Assembly (NCBI RefSeq): GCF_000002985.6
Contig: NC_003281.10
Coordinates: 5,084,001 to 5,148,000, forward strand
Reading direction: 5' to 3'
From: Caenorhabditis elegans
Lineage: Eukaryota > Nematoda > Chromadorea > Rhabditida > Rhabditidae
Length of the DNA stretch: 64,000 nt
In this document: one piece after another, positions 22,821 to 56,400 of the stretch
Layout: the number at the start of each line of letters is the position of its first letter
Position numbering within the stretch: position 1 is the stretch's first letter
Position numbers and translations under genes: made by a program
Notes under the pieces: model-generated
What the model saw: only the letters and a program-made list of their open reading frames with translations
The model's database searches: none
Told to the model about the DNA's origin: nothing

Positions 22821-23332
22821 ATTTAAGAATTGGGAAAACTAAATATTTTTGAATCAAAAAACTTCCTTTTTCAATATTTTCTTCAATTCTTTCCCGATTT
22901 CTTTCAATTTCAATAGTTGACTTTTATTTATTTTTAATTTATAAAATTTCTTATATTCTTCTTCCTCCTTCTATTGTATGAATATTAAAAACAGGTCCTT
23001 CGACCCGAAAAATCCCCTTCTCAAATCTAGGTCATCATATCGGAGATAACGGACAATTATGCATAATATTCGAGATGATTATCATATCGGTCATATGAGG
23101 GGGCGGAGTCTCGCATACAGTAGTCCTTTGTCCTTGTGCGAGGGAGTTTATGAGTATAAAAGGGTCCCTGAGAGAGGAGAAATGGACACTTTTATCAAAA
23201 CATTTTCCATCTTTGTTTATTTTGACGATATTTATTCGCTGATACGAATTTTTGCAATTTTTATCCCGGATACCGTATTTCTTGGCAATTCAGATTACGC
23301 GCAAATTCTAGAATAAACATGTTTTCCAGATC
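22821..23332 (+). promoter_or_regulatory. dpy-17 promoter region with TATA box
   Basis: A TATA box, TATAAAAGG, is at 23155-23163, about 170 bp before the start codon. A gggggcggagtct GC motif lies near 23098-23110. A TTTTCCAG acceptor ends at 23329, three bases before the dpy-17 ATG, and fits SL1 trans-splicing with the intervening sequence as outron. The 3' UTR of the upstream gene also lies in this interval. Confidence 0.6.
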
Positions 23333-24443
23333 ATGTCAGTGTTCGCGGGATATGCCGCGTGCACCCTCGGTGCCGTTTCGATGCTTCTCTGCGTCTCTCT
23401 TGTCCCACAAGTCTATCAGCAAGTCTCGATGCTCCGGGACGAGTTGACGACTGAAATGGAGGCATGGCGTCTCGAGTCCGATCAAATCTACATGGATATG
23501 CAGAAGTTCGGACGTGTCCGTCGTCAAGCCGGAGGATACGGTGGATATGGTGGATACGGTAGCGGACCATCTGGACCATCCGGACCATCTGGACCACACG
23601 GTGGATTCCCAGGAGGCCCACAAGGACACTTCCCAGGAAATACTGGATCATCGAACACCCCAACTCTTCCAGGAGTTATTGGAGTTCCACCATCAGTTAC
23701 TGGACATCCAGGAGGAAGCCCAATCAACCCAGATGGATCCCCATCTGGTAAGTATAGAAAAAATAGTCCAAAGATCTTATATAAATTGAACATTTACAGC
23801 TGGACCAGGAGACAAGTGCAATTGCAACACCGAAAACTCATGCCCAGCTGGACCAGCCGGACCAAAGGGAACTCCAGGACATGATGGACCAGATGGAATT
23901 CCAGGAGTTCCAGGAGTTGACGGAGAAGATGCTGATGATGCCAAGGCTCAGACTCAACAATACGATGGATGCTTCACTTGCCCAGCTGGACCACAAGGAC
24001 CACCAGGATCCCAAGGAAAGCCAGGAGCCCGTGGAATGCGTGGAGCCCGTGGACAAGCCGCTATGCCAGGAAGAGACGGATCCCCAGGAATGCCCGGATC
24101 TTTGGGACCAATTGGACCACCAGGAGCCGCTGGAGAAGAAGGACCAACTGGAGAGCCAGGAGCCGATGTTGAACACCAAATCGGACTTCCAGGAGCCAAG
24201 GGAACTCCAGGAGCACCAGGAGAGTCTGGAGATCAAGGAGAGCAAGGAGATCGTGGAGCAACTGGAATTGCTGGACCACCAGGAGAGCGTGGACCACAGG
24301 GAGAGAAGGGAGATGATGGACCAAATGGAGCCGCTGGAAGTCCAGGAGAGGAAGGAGAGCCAGGACAAGATGCTCAATATTGTCCATGCCCACAGAGAAA
24401 CACCAACGCCGCTGTCTCTGGAAACCAAGGATACAGAAACTAA
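23333..24443 (+). CDS. dpy-17: Cuticle collagen DPY-17
   Basis: Two exons, 23333-23747 and 23800-24443, give 352 residues. The layout is that of nematode cuticle collagens. An N-terminal hydrophobic membrane or signal segment (about 9-27) precedes the conserved EMEAWRLESDQIYMDM non-collagenous block and a furin-type cleavage site RVRR at 61-64. A Gly/Tyr- and Gly/Pro-rich stretch follows. Gly-X-Y blocks are then separated by cysteine clusters (CNC, DGCFTC and the C-terminal YCPCPQ) that form interchain disulfides. Secreted by hypodermis into the cuticle; loss gives a dumpy body shape in C. elegans (established for dpy-17). Codon use is biased (gga, cca), as in highly expressed collagens. AATAAA is at 24481-24486. 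Identity is by recall of the N-terminal sequence and gene order. Confidence 0.9.
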
Positions 24444-24480
24444 TTTCACATTATTATTTGTGATTTGTGTTGTTGAAGAA

Positions 24481-24486
24481 AATAAA
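24481..24486 (+). terminator. dpy-17 polyadenylation signal
   Basis: AATAAA lies 38 bp after the dpy-17 stop codon. Confidence 0.75.
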
Positions 24487-25700
24487 TTATTTTATTCTCA
24501 TAACTTTTTTCAATCGAAGGATGTTTTCAGAGAAGCATGTTATCCTAGTTCAGATAATCTCAAGAAATAGGCTTACTATAACAGAAAAAGTTAACTGAAT
24601 TGCAAACATTTTCAGATAGTAGAAATATAATCAAAACACTTCCAAGCTTTGAAATAGAATACTAAAATATTAAAAAAAAAAACACCCTATTTCCCCAACG
24701 AAAATGTTTTGTTACTATTTAATTGAACGATTGTGAACCTATTTTACAAAAAAAGCATTTTGATCTACCAGTTGAACTCAACATATATTTATTTTCAAAA
24801 GAATTTCAAAAGATAGATCAAAATAGTTTATCTGAGTTTTTTCATTAATTTTTCCCATGAAAACAGATTCAATACTTGCGAGCATCCTTCTTGTCTCTCT
24901 TTCAATGATGCCCGACAAGACACACAGAAACTGTTTCTTTCTCTGCCGTCTCTTATGTATAGAGTGTCCCGAACAGCTGTTTGGAAACGATGGCCGAGTC
25001 TGAATGGCCTTGTCTTTTTCTCTTCTCGGCCAGTTTATCGAGTTTATTGGTACCCAGTTGAAATATTGTTTTAGTGATTCTTCAATATCAATATTTGCGT
25101 TCAAAAGTTAAATTAGCTCAACTCTCAATTTTCTAAAATCTCTTATGTCCTTCATCACCTCCATTTCCTATTACTTTCCAATATGTTTCTTTGTTTTCGA
25201 CTCATTTTTATATATTGGATTTCGTTAAAGAAAATTAGAAAATTATCAAAAAACAAAATGTTTCACAAAAATATAGTTTTGTATTTTGATTTTTATGAAA
25301 ATTGAACGAAATTTCAGAATTTTTGATAAATTTATATTCTTAGTTTCGACACAATCTAATTAAAGTCTAATTTTAAAAAAACCAATTTTTTTTTCAAGTG
25401 AGTTGAACCAGACACTTTATAAAAAAGATCAGAAATTTTACTACAATTAACTTACTGTATTTCTTGCGCACATCACTACTTAACTTGAAATTAATAAAAG
25501 GTACATTGAATCAATTTTCAAATAAAAAAGTTAGGTTTTTATGCTCGCTTTCATGAAAAATCGTTTGTAAATGTTATTTATTTTAATTATCATTGGCTAA
25601 ACAAAAATTTTCAGAAACTTAAAAATTCTTGCCAATTTTTGATTTTTCTCTCTATTTCTCTCTCTCTCTCTACGTTTTCATTATTTTCCCATTTTTACAG
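24487..25700 (+). promoter_or_regulatory. Intergenic upstream of sax-2
   Basis: About 1.2 kb of AT-rich sequence without exons. A CT-rich tract (about 25645-25670) and a TTTTTACAG acceptor ending at 25700 sit directly before the sax-2 ATG, consistent with SL1 trans-splicing. No TATA box was identified. Confidence 0.45.
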
Positions 25701-46543
<20,843 letters not shown>

Positions 46544-46652
46544 ATTAGTGGAATTGCGTTGTAAATATACTACATTCCAAAAACACCAATTTGCTTTACG
46601 TTTTATAATTATTTTCTGTATTTTTAAATCAAGCCAAGAATTGTAAAAACCA

Positions 46653-46658
46653 AATAAA
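46653..46658 (+). terminator. sax-2 polyadenylation signal
   Basis: AATAAA occurs 110 bp after the sax-2 stop codon, in the sequence accaaataaagttc. Confidence 0.7.
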
Positions 46659-47152
46659 GTTCATGTGTCATACAGCAATTCTACAGTTCTCTTTCCAGAC
46701 AATTACAGTAATCCGGGCGAGAAAGGAAAAAGGCTAACTTTTTTATTTTTGGAAACTCCAAAATCTTTGAATTATAATTTTAGAAAAGCGAAAAAATCAA
46801 TTTTCTGCTAAACGCCACTCAATCGTAAAACCTTCAGCCCTGGGAACAGGGTGTGAGTTAATCATCGCAAGCATCGGCCTGTGCCGGGCGCGCAGACTAC
46901 AGACTACAATTTACAAAATGATACAAGTATTGATTATTTATTAATGTCACTAGGCTCAAAACAGATAAAAGAAAATCGTACAATCACTGGGGACGCGAAA
47001 ATGTACAATAAGAAGATTGAGAGAGAAAAAGGAAAATTTGAAGATGAATAAATGTCTAAAAGCTATAAATAGTTGAGGACCAGAAAAAGTTGAAATTCTA
47101 TTGACTATTTTGAGGGATTTTTTGTAAAGAAACAAAAATATTATGCCCGCTT

Positions 47153-47156
<4 letters not shown>

Positions 47157-47186
<30 letters not shown>
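47157..47186. repeat. (GA)15 microsatellite
   Basis: Uninterrupted agag dinucleotides, about 30 bp, downstream of the tbx-2 stop codon. Confidence 0.9.
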
Positions 47187-47190
<4 letters not shown>

Positions 47191-47336
47191 GACTTGAACA
47201 AAAAAGAGAGTCATTTTCAGAGAAGATCGTTATGGCAGAAACTGTAACAAATTCGGTGATACATTTAGATAAATTTCACACCGTTAAAAAGCTCGTTCTT
47301 TAAAAAAAATTGAAAAATAAGATGAAAAGTATCAAA

Positions 47337-50300
47337 TTAAGGCTTTGACAACAAATCGAGAACATCAAAACCTCCCTTTTTGGGTGGTGTCACTGACTTT
47401 TGCTCTTTCTTCACTTCAGGCTTTTCAGCTTCTTCAGAATCTTCAGAAGTTGCTTCGACTTTACATTCCGATGAAGCTTTTGCCAAATGTTTGGAGAGTA
47501 ATGAAGCAGCAGCTGCAGGTGAATTAAGAGCCATTGAGAATTGTGGGAAGAGTGTTGCCATTTGCCAATGTGCAAGTAAATCCATTGGCATATTCTGATA
47601 CATCATATCAATTGGCGGTGGAATGCAGAATTGGGGAGATCGTAACGGATGATGAGCTGATAATGTTGGAGTTGTTGATGTGGAAAGGCTTGATGTTGTT
47701 GGAGTTTGTGATGGTTCGGGTTTACATTTCTTCAATGTTGGCTCATCATCTTCTGAATTGGATTCTGATGGATGTGGTGAATGTGTGGGTAGTGAAGCGG
47801 TTTTTCCGGGTGGACTTTGAGTTGCATCTCCATTCATTCTGTGAAGTTGTCGCTTTTTCTCACGCTTCCCGGCTCCAGCATCCCGAAATCCTTTGGCAAA
47901 CGGATTGTTTTCGATTTTCAGCTCCGTCACCTGCAAAATTGTTTGTTTAATTGGTTTTTATAAGATCAAGAATTTTGTGCGAACATCGACCAAATGCATT
48001 GTATTCTACGCGCAAACACAAATTGGCGGGTTCTCCATTTTATTTACTGTTATTCAAAAATCGTTAAATTTCAGCAAAAAAGTTCTTTTTTCTTTAAAAA
48101 GGACATGGGAACCCCCAAAAATATCAATTTGAGTTTCAAGAAGAACTTAAAACACATTAACGAAACAAATAATTTAATGAATAGAATTCCCTGTTATACA
48201 GAACTGATTAAGTTTAGGTAGATTTGTGATTCCAGTTTTTGCTTTAAAAAACTTCCAAAAAATTGAAAATACGGATCTATCGATATTCACACAAAGTACA
48301 GCGAATATTTTCATCACATTTACTTTTTTACAATTTCCGCCTCATTTTTCAAATAGCTTCAAATATACTAAACTAGAAGTTCCACAAAAAATGATTCGCA
48401 TTACTGTAGGTGTGTGTGTGGTGCGAATTAAAATGATGGCTGGAGGAGGTAGCGGCAAAAAAAAAGTAAAAAAAAAAGAACTAATAAATTGGGTTACTGT
48501 AGAATTAGATGAGAGTGTGTGAAATGTTTCACGTTTTCATTGGAGCGCGATTTCACGTACCTTCTCGTTTTGATAAGCCGTAACAGCGATGAATTCGGTC
48601 TCACGGAACACAAAAGTTCGGAAGGTACTGTACATCAAATTGTGTCGATCCGCGCACCGAACTACGTGAAGACGTGGCTGATACTTGTGCATAGAGTTGA
48701 GAATTGTCTGAAAATATGAAAATCTATAGATTGATTTTTGAAATTCCAAATTTTTCCATTCCCTCCCAATAATTTTGCAAGATTGCACACGCAAATTCAG
48801 AAATTCAGAAGCATCTTTGGTGCAATATGAAACCGACAAATCTGTACGAGAAAGCGGCAAATCTGACGCGAAATTCGATGCCTCTTCTTCGTTGGAATAA
48901 GAAGAGATGGCTCCCTTAGAGTCAAAAGTCGAAATTTCAAAGAAAAAAGTGACGTCTTCCGGAAAAGTAGGATATTGTAATGGAGCACTATAAATCAAAA
49001 AAGGCCTAATGTGTTCTGACATTGTAAAGTTGCATTAATTGGAAGAAAATTTTTAACGACTAATGTAAATCAAGGGGCTTTGCTACCTTATAATACGCGC
49101 TTCAATGTACGCTTAATCTTGATTCAGGCTTTCAGAAAATCCCTTAAAAAGCGATTTCCTTCTCCAAAAATCAGTCAACACATCATAAATTCGTTGGAAA
49201 AAAAAATCTCAAATTCGCATATTCCCGCCGTGCTATTCATCTCCCCTATTCTTCGAATATTTGTCCCGAGAAATTTGACTCTTTTTTTGGTGGTAAATTC
49301 ACTTTGTTTTATCCCCTTTAGCCTTCTCCCCCACTCGAATATGAAATGATTGGTGGCCAAAAGGATTACTGTAGTTTTGCCAGTTTGACACCGATTTTCT
49401 CGTGCAAAGAGGATTTATGAATGGCAAAAACCACCAAAAACGAAGTTTTTACGACTTTTTGTTTAGTAGATTTCATGATCATACAAAGTAATAAAACTCA
49501 CATATCCATGCTTATCCGATATATTATTTGTGAGTTTGAGTTTGTGAAAGTTGGCGCCTTTTGACATCCAATGCTCGCCTGAAAATAAAATGTTTGGGTC
49601 TTGAAGGGAAACGGGTTATTGTACTATCATGCCTACCTTCCAACCGCCTATCTAGTGTGAAGGCAGTAGGTAGGCGAGCATGCCTACTTGGAAGGCTCAG
49701 AATATTAACTGGTTTTCTAACTCTAAATTATCAATTAAACTAAGTTTGCAATTGTCTAGTTGACCTAAAAACAACTCAAGTTGGCACAAGTTGGAATTTT
49801 TAAAATATTTTCTATTCCCTTACCAGTTGACGGAGAATCCGGATGAATATACAAAGTTTTTGGCATTTCGGGATCGGCTTTTCCAGCAATCATCCATCGA
49901 CTATTATTGAACTTGTAACGGTGTTCATCAGCCGGAACAAGATCCATCATCACGAAATATTGACTTTTCTTGTCGAGACCACTGATTTTCACTCGATATG
50001 CTGGGAATATCCGTCTGGAAATTTTAAAATTATATTCAAGTTTTATTCACATTTCTGATTCCTTTGAAGGAAAAAAATTTTACATCTATTAAAAAATACA
50101 CTCGTTTATTTTTCTAATTTTTGACAAAGCTGTGTGAGCTGTTAAAGTTTAGCAATAGGAAAATTGAACAAAACACTGAGTTTCCCACAGTTTTAAATTA
50201 TTAGTGATTCGGAGAATACAGCACCTCTTAGGTCTCGCGCGGAAATATAAACAAGGATACGGTAGTTCGTGGCGAGACCCAAAAGACGTGTATGTGCCTT

Positions 50301-52176
50301 TAAATTAGTATCTCAGATTATTAAGGGATGTTCATATTTTCAAGGTTTTCGAAGTTTTTCAATTCCCCCATATTTAGATTCGCTTTGTGCATAATAATTC
50401 GTACCCTTTCTCACTGAAATTCGATATCCAACTGAGGCAAATATATATGGAAATTGAATTATCCGAAATGCAAATATCTAGCTTAAAAGAGTCAGATGGA
50501 TCTCAATTTTTGATTGATTGAAAAAAATAAATTTAACAAATTTTGGTTCCAAACAAAAATTCCGCGACAATTGTCACACATTTTCTCCAATTTTCACAGC
50601 AGAGTCCGTTGTGCTCTCTCTTTTCAAATCGTTTAGAAAGTGAAAAAAGCGAGAGAAAAAAGTGGCGAGCAGTGATAAACATTTTCACGCCTTTTTCTTG
50701 CTCTCGGAGCATCGACAAGGATTACGGTAGGAAATTGAATTTTGGGTGTCTTTTGTCTCGCCGATGGTGTGAAATTTGACAATTTTGGGAGTTTCGTTGA
50801 AGGGAAAGGACAAAGAAATGTCTGGGCTCAAAAAAGAGCATATATCTCTAGAGTTATTGACTTAATTGAAAAATTGCCAACTAGCAAAATTTAGAGAATA
50901 TTATAACATGTACTGTGGCAGTTAAAAAATTGCAGAAATTAAATAACTACACGAGTTATGGCGGTTTGAGCTTGAAACTTGAACAGTTAATTAAATAATA
51001 ATAAAAGAAGACAGCGAGTTTTGAAAAAGTATTGTGAAAAACTTTTTGACAATCAGCCAGATATGTTTATTTTTCATTTTAAACTTAGATATATTTTTCT
51101 ACCAATTTGTTTTCAGTTTTCAGTTTCTATTTCGAGACTTTAAATCCTATAGGTTTTTCAAAAGGCTGTTAAGTTCAAAAATGTCAAAGACCAAAAAGGT
51201 TATAAAGTTCTAACTGTTATAAAAAATATGACTTTGAAATAAAGCTGAAGCAATTTCGAAACGTTTCAAGAGAATAAAAATTAAATAAAAACTGATTAAA
51301 AATCGCCAGAAAGTCTATGCAGAATCGAACGGAGAACAAGGAAAAAGATAAGAGAGAGCACACGAAAAATAAATATTAAAGTTTTTGAATTTTGAATTTG
51401 AATGATAATAATCAATTTGGAATTGACTGAATTTCAGAACAATATAGCATTTAATTTGATAATAATTATTTTAATATAATTTCAAATTTTTTGTATTTTT
51501 TGTATTTTTAAATTCCCTGCTAGTCTTGCACCCCAACTGCTCGACTTTATCAACTTATATCTCAATTGTTTTCAGGTTAATCAAAAAATTTCCACCGTCA
51601 AAATATTTATTTTCTATTTTCCATTCTATAGATTTATAATTAATTACTTGATGATTACAATAAACCGAATGAGCTCTCAAAGTAAAGTGATGGGGATTTT
51701 AACTTTGACAGCTCATATCTCTATTATTCCTTATTTTGTCAGAAAAATGTTAACCACAAAAATATAGAAAACAGTATGGATTTTTTAGTTGAGAACTTTT
51801 CAGCTAGATTAATGACAACGGAGTTATGAGACTGAGGAAATATAGTTCAAAATCAAAGCAGACAAAAAGAGTTTCAAGAAGAATTTAGAAAAAAAAACTT
51901 AAATAAAACAAACCTTCCACTTTTAGTAATGACCATTTCAGTTCCACATTGTGAAAACTGTTGCCATAATTCTCGTTCATCAAGCTCAACTTTCGGATCA
52001 TCAGTTACCCCATCATCTTCAGGTGGTGATCCAACAGGTCCTGGTGGAAACCCAGCTTGAAGCATTGAAAAAAACAAATTTGGTGGTGGACCACCGGCTC
52101 CAGGACCACCAACTCCTGCTCCCATAAATGGTAACAAAAGATCAGGACGTCCAAGTGCAAATGGATTGAATGCCAT
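47337..52176 (-). CDS. tbx-2: TBX-2, T-box transcription factor
   Basis: Five minus-strand exons, 51914-52176, 49824-50014, 49502-49578, 48561-48707 and 47337-47930, stay in phase to 423 residues. The N-terminus [17 protein letters not shown] resembles the conserved start of the TBX2/TBX3 subfamily. The T-box DNA-binding domain (about 61-245) is complete: [97 protein letters not shown] and [11 protein letters not shown] small 77-nt exon (49502-49578) supplies the [10 protein letters not shown] part. The C-terminus is Ser/Thr/Pro-rich, then Ala-rich ([12 protein letters not shown]), with acidic and Lys-rich parts. A nuclear, mostly repressive regulator; in C. elegans tbx-2 is needed for anterior pharyngeal muscle and AWC olfactory adaptation. 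Intron 1 is 1.9 kb. Confidence 0.95.
50015..51913 (-). other. tbx-2 intron 1 (1.9 kb)
   Basis: Contains a 'ggtctcgcgcggaaa ... tggcgagaccc' repeat near 50230-50310 and otherwise AT-rich sequence. Possible regulatory intron; no exon is needed by phase. Confidence 0.4.
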
Positions 52177-53451
52177 TTTATGATGATCTTTTCTTTACAC
52201 AAAAACCGTCGGCTTAAACTGTTCCGGGGATAAATTGAAAAATCTCCAAAAACGTGGTTTTCACCCACAACGACGTTGAGGGGTATATAGCCTGGCCTTG
52301 TCAAAGTGAAAGAAGTCACGCCGTAGTCGTCCGTTTTGCCGCTCTATGACTCGGCTCCGCCCACTTGTGTGTCGATTGGCCCGTGGGGAAACCACTATAC
52401 CGACCAGCCGAAATGCGGGCGGGGCTTAGGTGGCAAGGAGGAGGACGGGACTGACGCCATGGGTGTGGCTGATCACACGGCTCCTGTTGGGTTGATGCGG
52501 ACAAGGGAATGGTCCATGGATGGATGCCACGTGGTAATATGGTTTGATTGGAAAATCCATCTTTTGTTAGGAGTCCTTTCTTTTCAAAGGTTTCTGTTAT
52601 TTTTAAACTTTTCATGCAGACATGGTTGGCTGAAATTTTCTGAAACGTAAACTTAAAGGCGCGTGGTTTTTTAATGGGTCTCGTCGCGAAAAATCTAATG
52701 GTGGCTCATTATTATTTGTATATTTATTTGTCGAAAAATAAACTGAAAATCTTGACGAATATCAAGTAAAATTCATAAAAAACGTATACGATATCCTGCC
52801 AAAAACTTTTCCTCGTAGTGAGACTTATCTGAATAAATCCGTGCGCCTTTAAAATACTGCTCATGCTTCGAAAAATTATTCTATTTGGCTTATTATTTTA
52901 CTGTAAAGCAATACTGAAAATTCATCGCTTCAGGACTTTAAATAGTGTCTTATTACTGATTCGTTGAAAAAATGCTATTCGATAGAGCGAACTTTCACTT
53001 ATTATATTATTCTGAGAATAAGTCGTTCAAAGGCTTCAAACATTTTCCATAGAAACGAACGCCGGAGCCATAAAATAAGAGAAAAAGCACACAAAGTTTT
53101 TTTTTTCGTTTTCTTCTCGGGACCCCCGTTTTATTATTTTCTTCTTCCTGAAGCAATTACCATAAAAAACAATTCTCCGCCGGTGGCTTCAAGTGCTCAA
53201 ATTCCTAATTTTTAACAATTTCTGAATCGTAAACACAACTAATGAATCGGCTACTCTCATTTCACTTCATTCTCGCGGCTTCTTATCACTTAAAAACTGA
53301 AACTGCCACCTCTTACACGGTGGTTCACACATTTGCAGCACTGAATTGATGATAAGATGGAATTCGAAAATTAATTTCAATCAACAAACAAAATGGGTTA
53401 ACAATTGATTAACAAGTGACAAAATGAAATGTGAAATTCAAAAGAGAACAA
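52177..53451. promoter_or_regulatory. Upstream region of tbx-2
   Basis: A GC-rich segment at about 52320-52545 is distinct from the AT-rich neighbours. It contains gcgggcggggc (52415-52425) and a palindromic E-box CCACGTGG (52527-52534). At 52647-52861 a fold-back copy of the 'aaaggcgcg ... gggtctcg' repeat follows. A 99-codon minus-strand frame across the GC-rich part is not supported as a gene. The far end holds the 3' flank of the HGH1-like gene, which runs in the same direction as tbx-2. Confidence 0.5.
52647..52861. repeat. Fold-back dispersed repeat upstream of tbx-2
   Basis: The arm taaacttaaaggcgcgtgg ... ggtctcgtcgcg (52647-52694) pairs imperfectly with cgtagtgagac ... gtgcgcctttaaaat (52813-52861). 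Same family as 18081. Confidence 0.55.
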
Positions 53452-56400
53452 TCAAGACGTTTTAGTTATCTCGGTGACTTCAGATGTTCCAAGTTCGCGA
53501 ATTGAGCTGAGTTCCGGATCGACATCCATTTCAGATTCATAACGAATAAGAATTCCAATTAATGCATGAAGAGTGTGCTCTTGTTGTGAGCTTAACAGTG
53601 TCTTTTTGTGCTTATCCTCAGCAGTTTCAGTTCCTTTGTCAAGTTCTCTCATTGCAGGATAGACTCCTTTGGCTCGAAGCACTTCACGTCCATGTTTTGT
53701 GGCACATAGCTGGAAATAAGAACATCTATTATGATTTTTCCTCAGGCTAACTTCTCAAATTTGGCGCCTAAACATGAGAACTAAATTAGTCATCACTTGC
53801 AGTTTCCGCTTGATCACCCAAATTAAGGCACAGCAGCCGATTTTTTTCTCGCGATCGATTACCATCTCGAGATTACAAAACAATTGACTGTCGCCCGTCC
53901 GTCCGCGTCAACTGCTTTCATTCAAAAAACTAATCAAGCGTCGATAATTTTTTGGCGCCCCGCGCACCCGCTCCTGTTTCTGATTTAACGCCTATCGACG
54001 TCTTCGTCGTCATAAGAATCTTCAAGCGATTTAGGAACGGGGATATGCTTTACTTGGAACTACACTTGTGAAGACTTAATTCTGATTTTTACCTGGAATA
54101 GAGCTTCAATCAGCTTTTGGCGCACAATATCACTGCTATCTCGTTCCTTCTCATAATATTGTAAACGAACAGGCAACTTTGCAATTTCCTCCTCATCCAA
54201 ATTATCATTCACATCCATCAACGGAGCCAAGATTGAGCACAGATATTCGTCAGATGTGTCCAGTAATGATCCATGAAGACCTAAAAAAAAGTGGAATTAT
54301 TTTTTCGATGAGTAAACGAGAACCGAGAAAAAAAAACGAATTATGTTCAAATTAGGTTCACTATATATCATTGCCTACTCATCTTTCTAATGTCTGTTGG
54401 TGTTGGAGGAGGGCCTGTTCAAGTGTGACGCCGAAATTGAGAAATCATCATGTCGCGCATATGGCACCCACAATTCCGAATCTGTTGCCAGGGAATTTGA
54501 GGAAAAATACAAATTCAAATTTTGAAATGGCTTATTTCAAAAATTTATGAACGTGGGAATGGGGAGGTTTTCCTAACTGTAGGGATTTCTATACTGGTTC
54601 TTCTTTGAATTCATTTAGTAGACTTCGTAACACTATCTGAGCAGAACCTACAACTACCGTAACCAGCTCCTTATCTAGTGTCCCTTGGGACTTGTCAAAA
54701 CTTGGCGGCGCCAAATCACTTGTTAATTGTAGTACTGGAGGAAAACGAAGACGACGACAACGGAATTAGGATATGTGCACAACAAGTTGTGTGTGTTGTT
54801 TCTCAGTCTATTAACAGGAAAACCGAAAAGCCTCCGGGGAGTTGTGTCTTGTCTCGGTACACCACCGACATTCGACGACAAATTGTGTGTCAAATTGCTT
54901 GACAAATTGAGAAGAAACATGAGGACTAGTGGAAAACAGTGAATATCAAAACAAGGGAAGTTTTTGGAAAATGGGATAATAGTTTAATCTCGCATATATT
55001 CAATATTTACTCACCCAAGTAGGTAAGTGTAACTTGATGAGAGATTTGGAGTAGCTAGAAAGTCACAGAAGAGTGTTAACTGTCACTCGATCTATTACAC
55101 ACTTCAGGTTAATCCTTCAATAGTGGTGGACCACTGTTTGAGCAACACAATTGCGCCATTGTTATTATTAAACAGTCGCCATATTTGAGTGCTTGTTTTC
55201 AAGTGGGTGTCTGTGTGGTGGTGCTCACAGGTTCCGGGAGCCTAATGAATTTCGTGAAAATTTGAGCTTTTCCGACGAAGAGCCAAGACAATTGAGTTTG
55301 TGGTGTGCATGTGTGTGTGTGGGTCATGAATAATTCGATAACAATAAAACGCTTTCTTGCTCTTCCCTCTTTTCGCGCAACATGTTGTGCTCTTTCACTA
55401 CCATCATCTCAAATATCATTGGTGTTCCTTCAGTGGAAGCTGGTGATTAACCACTCATAACAATAACAAAAACATAGTGGACTACGGTAATTTGTAATTC
55501 GAGAAAAAGAAGACGACGTCGGTAATTAAAACTTTCCGTCTTTCCCTCATCCATTTCGTTCATTTGTTTAAAAACAACAAAGGATCCGTTTATCGCTCGT
55601 TAAAAGTTCATTAAAAGTTCTCTCCGTGAGAGCACTTAATTCACTTCGTATCTTGGAGCCACCTGGAACATAGATTATTGTCTAGGAAACCTTCAGACTC
55701 ACTTCAGTCTTTCTGAATTTCTCATAGAACCGAAAGGCCAATTAACACTAGTGGTGTTCTTTTTTACACACTTGCTCCTAAGTTCTCATCATCTGTGTGG
55801 TGGAGCAAGAGGTACATATGTTAATTAGTGTGATAGCCATCACATCTATCAGGCCGACTTGTTCCTCGTCTTGTTGGAAATGTCCGCAAAGAGAAATGAC
55901 AGTGAAACACCTGCCTCAAGGTGTGTGTTTCTCGCGAACGGAGATCATATATCTTCGTGGCGGGAAGCTTATTCGTGTCGGCACATTGGACGGCGTCAAG
56001 GGAGACAAGATAAGTGACATCAGGATGGACAAGACGGGAGACGCGGAGCCCCTATCACTACAAGATTGTCACTTTTCGGAGGCACAACAAGTGCTCCTCG
56101 GGAGAAACGACAACATTTTGCGGTAAAACACTGCAGATAAATGTAATGAGAGTAGATTTCGGGAATAAGATGGCGAAACTGGGCAAAACAACTTTTGATC
56201 TATCTGTGTGCTTTCACAAGTCGCTTCCAGTCTTCAATTTATTTACATACAAATTCGTAACTCACTCCCGTGAAACGCTCGTGGCTCCGGAGTTCGAAAG
56301 TTCTGCAGACAGTTCAAAGAATCTTTGATAAGTAAAAAAACCAAATGTTTTTTGAGGGCATAATAAATTGCACGGTTGTTGATTTTGTGGTTAACAAAGT

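Larger units (their letters stand above)
46544..47336. other. Convergent 3' region between sax-2 and tbx-2
   Basis: About 790 bp shared by the two 3' ends. AATAAA at 46653-46658 serves sax-2. A (GA)15 microsatellite is at 47157-47186. No gene. Confidence 0.6.

Noticed and set aside
23838..24449. 203-codon minus-strand frame rich in Ser and Trp
   Set aside because: Antisense of the Gly-Pro repeats of dpy-17 exon 2; composition artefact.
52316..52615. 99-codon minus-strand frame upstream of tbx-2
   Set aside because: It covers the GC-rich promoter block; a GC-rich stretch lacks stop codons by composition, and no homology is seen.
55797..56126. 109-codon plus-strand frame inside the HGH1 intron
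   Set aside because: It opens on GTG, has no recognisable domain, no splice or promoter support and an unusual composition for this genome.
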